From Pseudorhodoferax sp032153935 (lineage in GTDB: Bacteria; Pseudomonadota; Gammaproteobacteria; Burkholderiales; Burkholderiaceae_C), in NCBI RefSeq assembly GCF_964253035.1, contig NZ_CAXUQL020000001.1:6200001-6264000 (forward strand): 64,000 nt of DNA, written 5' to 3'. Below, one piece after another: positions 52,623 through 64,000 of this stretch. The position numbers and the translations under genes are program-made. The notes beneath the pieces are model-generated. The model ran no database searches, had not been told where the DNA came from, and saw only the letters and a program-made list of their open reading frames with translations. Every line of letters starts with the position of its first letter. The stretch's first letter is position 1.

Positions 52623-53543
52623 ATGGCAAACGACACCGTCACAGTCTGCGAAGTCGGCCCGCGCGATGGCCTGCAGATGGCACGCGACACCCTGCCCACC
52701 GCCGTCAAGCTGCGCTGGATCCGCCAGCTCGCACAGGCCGGCCTGCGCGAGATCGAGGTCGGCAGCTTCGTCTCGCCCAAGCTGGTGCCGCAGATGGCCG
52801 ACACCGACGCCGTGGTGCGCGGCGCGCTGGAAATCGAGGGCCTCACGGTCTGCGCGCTGGCCGGCAACCTGCGCGGCGTGGTGGCGGCCCACGCGGCCGG
52901 CGCCCATGTGGTGGCGATCCCGATCTCGGTCAGCGACACGCACAGCCGCGCCAACGTCAACAAGGGCACGGACGCCCAGATCGAGATGGTGCGTTCGGCC
53001 GTGGACTGGGTGCGCGCGCAGGCGCGGCCCATGCGCATCGACGTGGCCGCCGCCACCGCGTTCGGCTGCTCCATGGAGGGCCATGTGCCCCTGCAGCGCG
53101 TGGTGGACGTGGCGGGCGCCCTGGCCGCAACCGGCGCCGACACGATCGCGCTGGCCGACACCGTGGGCTATGCCCAGCCGGCCCAGGTGCGCGCCACGGT
53201 GCGTGCCGTGCGTGCCGAGATCGGCGCGCGGCTGACCAAGCTGCACCTGCACGACACCATGGGGCTGGGCCTGGCCAACGCCCTGGCCGGCCTGGACGAG
53301 GGCATCCGCGCCTTCGACAGCTGCCTGGGCGGCCTGGGCGGCTGCCCGTTCGCGCCGGGCGCCTCGGGCAACATCGTGACGGAGGATCTGGTCTTCATGC
53401 TGGCCTCCATGGGCTACGGCACCGGCGTCGACCTGCCGCAGCTGATCGCGGCCCGCCGCCTGCTGGCCGAGTCCCTGCCTGGCGAAACGTTGCGCGGCGC
53501 GGTGGCCACGGCAGGCCTGCCCAGGAACTTCTGCGCGGCGTGA
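52623..53543 (+). CDS. Hydroxymethylglutaryl-CoA lyase-like enzyme
   Basis: 306 residues of the DRE-TIM metallolyase family. EVGPRDGLQ carries the catalytic Arg and metal Asp, KLHLHDTMGLGLANA supplies the HxH metal ligands, and GLGGCPFAPGASGN holds the active-site Cys and last ligand, so all HMG-CoA lyase residues are in place. It should cleave HMG-CoA to acetyl-CoA and acetoacetate, or a close analogue. The ATG at 52623 is 5 bases after the receptor stop. Some relatives act on other 3-hydroxy-3-methyl acyl-CoAs. Confidence 0.9.
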   Translation: MANDTVTVCEVGPRDGLQMARDTLPTAVKLRWIRQLAQAGLREIEVGSFVSPKLVPQMADTDAVVRGALEIEGLTVCALAGNLRGVVAAHAAGAHVVAIPISVSDTHSRANVNKGTDAQIEMVRSAVDWVRAQARPMRIDVAAATAFGCSMEGHVPLQRVVDVAGALAATGADTIALADTVGYAQPAQVRATVRAVRAEIGARLTKLHLHDTMGLGLANALAGLDEGIRAFDSCLGGLGGCPFAPGASGNIVTEDLVFMLASMGYGTGVDLPQLIAARRLLAESLPGETLRGAVATAGLPRNFCAA

Positions 53544-53722
53544 CCGGGCCAGCCCCTGCCCAGGCCGGGCGCATGCTCTGAATCCGAACTAATCTTTCAC
53601 CGTTTTAGCAACATCTGCGTACACTCAGCCGCCGGAGCAAGGGCGGCTGATGCGCTTTTGCGCCGCTGACGCGTCCGCGTCCCCACCGCTGCCGCCCCGC
53701 ATCGCTGTCCAGGAGCGCTTGC

Positions 53723-57442
<3,720 letters not shown>

Positions 57443-57447
57443 CACCG

Positions 57448-57516
57448 CCGCGCAGCCCCCGCCGGCGGACCGGCACAGGCGTCTGCTACAAACGGTGCCA
57501 CCCGCAGGCTGCGCGG
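57448..57516. repeat. Spaced 10-base inverted repeat between the two hybrid kinase genes
   Basis: CCGCGCAGCC (57448-57457) and GGCTGCGCGG (57507-57516) are perfect reverse complements 49 bases apart, starting 5 bases after the first kinase stop. The segment could fold into a long hairpin at the mRNA end or mark a recombination scar. There is no T-run. Confidence 0.4.
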
Positions 57517-57608
57517 TCGCCGTGTGCACAAGGCCTTGAGGCAAGATGGCGTCCACGCACAGGCCGGCCTCGGGCATCCTGTCCCTCGCCTGCCATTGGA
57601 GCTGCAGC

Positions 57609-61712
<4,104 letters not shown>

Positions 61713-61720
61713 CGCCGCCT

Positions 61721-62845
61721 TCAGTCGGCCGGCTGGGCCCGCGGCCCCTTGTTCACATAGCTGGCGTTGCCCAGGCCGGTGCCGATGGTCAGCACGGCCC
61801 AGCGCTTCACATCGCGCATGAACGGCAGTTCCGACAGGCCCTGCACCACGGCGTCGTTGTGCATGAGCACCTGGGTCGCTTCCTTGCCGACCACGGGCAG
61901 CTTCTCGCGCAACGCGGTGGGCAGGTGAAAGGTGTCGGCCGCCCAGTTGCCGGGCAGGTTCTGCGCGCCGCGCGCGATGCTGCCGTCCTCGCGGATCAGG
62001 CCGGGGCAGGCGATGCCGACGAAGGGCGCGAGCCGGATGCGCCGGCGCCCGGCCCAGGCGATCATGTCCGTGAGCATGGCCACCAGCCCGTCGACGAGCG
62101 CCGTACGGCTGGGCTCGTCGTCCGCATGGCGCCACTTGGCACGGCGCACGACCTTGGCACGCGAGAGGTCCGCCGCCTTGTCGCGCCGGAACTTCACGAT
62201 GCCGCAGCGCACGTTGGTTCCGCCGATGTCCAGTGCCAGCAGCGCATCGGCGTGCTGGACAAAATGCGGCGGCGCCAGGTGCACCCAGCCGATCAGACCG
62301 CCATCGTCAGGCTCGTGGCGCAGGCGCGCCAACTCCACCGGGATCTCGGCCACCTGGCACAGCGCTGCCGCCTGCAGGATCGCGAGCTCACCGACCTCGC
62401 TCTCGGGAAAGCCGCCGCCGATCACGATGCGCTGCACGCCGCTCCAGGCCTTCTGGCGCATGAAGCGCTCGATCACGTCCGTCAGTTCGACCGCGAACTC
62501 CTCGATCGCACCGCGCACGATGTCGCCGGCCTCCGAGGCCGCCGGGCCATGCAGGGCGCGGTCGAGCGTCTTCTTGCTGAGCTGGGCCGAAGGCAGCTTG
62601 CCGAGCGGATCGTCGCGGCCCTTGTCGCGGCAACGCTTGCGCCACACGTCCAGCAGCTTGCGGAAGGCGGTCTGGCTCGCGCGGTCGCCCACGAAGCCGT
62701 CCTCGTCCGACACCTCCAGGTTGTAGCCCGCGATGTCGAGCGCCTCCAGGCTCGCCGTGCCATGGTGGGCCCCCACCACGCTGGGCATGTGGCGTTTCTT
62801 GGGCTTTCCAGCGGGCTTGGGCTTGCGGGTCTCCTTCTTGCTCAT
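61721..62845 (-). CDS. ROK-family sugar-kinase-like protein with circularly permuted motif order
   Basis: 374 residues. Normal ROK kinases begin with the phosphate motif DIGGTN, then the PG/NLPGW region, the catalytic NDA and the TIGTGLG loop, and end with the IVIGGG and DDAGLIGA segments. Here IVIGGG is at 140-145 and DDGGLIGW at 180-187, before DIGGTN at 206-211, GIACPGLI at 278-285, NLPGNW at 296-301, HNDA at 329-332 and TIGTGLGN at 353-360, close to the C-terminus. The chain is one open frame. The N-terminus is Lys-rich (MSKKETRKPKPAGKPKK). The usual GEIGH and CxCGxxGC zinc motifs are not found. All ATP- and sugar-site motifs except the zinc site are present, so activity is plausible. The substrate is unknown. 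It converges on the kinase gene with an 8-base gap. Confidence 0.82.
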   Translation of the reverse strand: MSKKETRKPKPAGKPKKRHMPSVVGAHHGTASLEALDIAGYNLEVSDEDGFVGDRASQTAFRKLLDVWRKRCRDKGRDDPLGKLPSAQLSKKTLDRALHGPAASEAGDIVRGAIEEFAVELTDVIERFMRQKAWSGVQRIVIGGGFPESEVGELAILQAAALCQVAEIPVELARLRHEPDDGGLIGWVHLAPPHFVQHADALLALDIGGTNVRCGIVKFRRDKAADLSRAKVVRRAKWRHADDEPSRTALVDGLVAMLTDMIAWAGRRRIRLAPFVGIACPGLIREDGSIARGAQNLPGNWAADTFHLPTALREKLPVVGKEATQVLMHNDAVVQGLSELPFMRDVKRWAVLTIGTGLGNASYVNKGPRAQPAD

Positions 62846-63013
62846 GGATGCGGTTCCTTGTCTATACCTTGTGGATGCGGCGCGCCACGATCTTGCAGCG
62901 CACCAGCAAGCGCGGCCGCGGGAAGGCGCGCGCGCCGCACATGGGCCGGGCGCGCATTCGTGCGTAGGACGCGCGCCCATGACGCGCACGAGGTCCACCA
63001 CTACACTGGCCCG

Positions 63014-64000
63014 ATGCCTGCTGCACGCCGCGTGTTCTCTGCTGTCTGGGTCGTGCTGGTGTTGCTCTTCGCATCCAGCGCAGCGTCCGCCACCGACGAA
63101 GGCGCACTGCGCGTCGGCTCCAAACGCTTCACCGAGTCCTACATCCTGGCCGAGATCCTGGCGCAGACGGCCGCGCCGCAACTGCGCAGCGCGCCCACCG
63201 TGCGCCAGGGCCTGGGCAACACCGCCATCGTCTACGAGGCACTGCGCTCGGGCGCCATCGACCTCTACGCCGAGTACACCGGCACTATCTCGGCGGAAAT
63301 CCTGCGCAGCCCCAAGCCGCTCGCGCGCGAGGCCATGCAGGCCGCGCTGGCGCCGCTGGGCCTGGGCGTGGCCATCCCGCTCGGCTTCAACGACGGCTAC
63401 GCGTTCGCCATGCGCGCCAGCGAGGCCGAGCGCCTGGGCATCCGCCGGCTCAGCGACCTGGCGCGCCACCCGGCGCTGAAGTTCGGGCTGTCCAACGAGT
63501 TCATCGGCCGTGCCGACGGCTGGCGCGGCGTGGCGAAGCACTACGCGTTGCCGCAGCAGCCCACGGGACTGGACCACGGGCTGGCCTACGACGCCGTGAC
63601 GGCCGGCCAGGTCGACGTGATCGACATCTACACCACCGACGCCAAGATCGACCACCTGGGCCTTCGGGTGCTGGAGGACGACCGCGGCTACTTCCCGCGC
63701 TACGACGCGGTGGTGCTGTACCGGCTCGACGTGCCGCAGCGCCTGCCGCAGGCCTGGGCCGCGCTGCAGACCCTGGAAGGCCGCATCGACGAGCGCGCGA
63801 TGATCGCGATGAACGCGCGCGCCGAGCTGCAGGGCCAGGCCTTCGACCGCATCGCGCGCGATTTCCTCGCCGGCGGCGCGGCGGCAGCGGACCACGCCAG
63901 CGGCTTCATGGCCCGCCTGTTCGGCCCCGACCTGGCCCGCCTCGCGCGCCAGCACCTGGTGCTCGTGGCCGTGTCGGTCGGCCTGGCGACCTTGATCGGC
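63014..64000 (+). CDS. Osmoprotectant-type ABC transporter: binding protein fused to permease, 5' part
   Basis: The first 329 codons are in the window; the frame is open at the right edge. A signal segment (VFSAVWVVLVLLFASSAASA) is followed by a type 2 periplasmic-binding domain of the OpuAC/glycine-betaine family: LRVGSKRFTESYILAEILAQ, GLGNTAIVYEALRSGAIDLY, AEYTGT, and VDVIDIYTTDAKI. After a linker the sequence RQHLVLVAVSVGLATLIG starts what looks like the OpuC permease domain, so this is a receptor-permease fusion. It takes up betaine, choline or similar solutes with an ATPase encoded beyond the window. The ATG at 63014 has no strong ribosome-binding site. It is divergent from the ROK gene. 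Confidence 0.85.
   Translation, partial: MPAARRVFSAVWVVLVLLFASSAASATDEGALRVGSKRFTESYILAEILAQTAAPQLRSAPTVRQGLGNTAIVYEALRSGAIDLYAEYTGTISAEILRSPKPLAREAMQAALAPLGLGVAIPLGFNDGYAFAMRASEAERLGIRRLSDLARHPALKFGLSNEFIGRADGWRGVAKHYALPQQPTGLDHGLAYDAVTAGQVDVIDIYTTDAKIDHLGLRVLEDDRGYFPRYDAVVLYRLDVPQRLPQAWAALQTLEGRIDERAMIAMNARAELQGQAFDRIARDFLAGGAAAADHASGFMARLFGPDLARLARQHLVLVAVSVGLATLIG

Overview
This window is high-GC DNA (roughly two thirds to 70 percent by eye). Genes are tightly packed, often with 4-base ATGA overlaps. It looks like a chromosomal segment of a metabolically versatile betaproteobacterium, most likely Comamonadaceae/Burkholderiales (Variovorax, Acidovorax or Delftia-like). The reasons are a Bug-type solute receptor, several CaiB/BaiF CoA-transferases, a PQQ alcohol dehydrogenase, a Liv-type ABC transporter in a catabolic setting, and a short-chain fatty acyl-CoA regulator beside a methylmalonyl-CoA mutase. 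I saw no tRNA, rRNA, insertion sequence, phage gene or CRISPR array. Species assignment is inference.

Layout. 2-1384: the 3' part of a P-type Mg2+ ATPase. 1628-12148: an oxidation module made of an outer-membrane MetA-like channel, an acyl-CoA dehydrogenase, an AraC regulator, an AcoR-like regulator lacking its AAA+ domain, a PQQ/heme alcohol dehydrogenase, an aldehyde dehydrogenase and an acyl-CoA synthetase. Together these would take an alcohol to an acyl-CoA. 12213-12425: a decayed LysR fragment. 12418-17866 (minus): an operon of a ketopantoate-reductase-like enzyme, a VOC protein, a MaoC hydratase, a CaiB transferase, shikimate dehydrogenase, type II dehydroquinase and a hydroxyquinol-type intradiol dioxygenase, with a divergent LysR gene. 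18954-23627 (minus): a complete branched-chain-type ABC transporter, with a divergent TTG-started enoyl-CoA hydratase.

24776-33274: redox enzymes. These are a ModE/periplasmic-binding-type regulator, an FdhF/YdeP molybdoenzyme with a small companion, and a three-gene 2-oxoacid oxidoreductase (gamma/alpha, beta, and an FAD/NAD(P)/iron-sulfur subunit) preceded by a FadR-like operator. 33492-37086: a cysteine-free molybdopterin-fold exported protein followed by a hybrid histidine kinase. 37083-48090 (minus): a propionyl-CoA to succinyl-CoA operon (mutase, MeaB, PccB, PccA, then biotin synthase and an epimerase-like VOC protein). A VapBC-like module sits between the mutase and meaB, and a HipBA module sits between pccB and pccA. 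The divergent regulator at 48207 shares repeated GCAAW-N4-GCAAA elements with the mutase promoter.

49733-53543: GntR regulator, CoA-transferase, Bug receptor and HMG-CoA-lyase-like enzyme, probably for a branched dicarboxylate such as 3-hydroxy-3-methylglutarate. 53723-61712: two large paralogous hybrid histidine kinases in tandem. 61721-62845 (minus): a ROK-family sugar-kinase-like protein whose motif order is circularly permuted, which is the most unusual protein here. 63014-64000: the 5' part of an osmoprotectant ABC protein with a binding domain fused to a permease.
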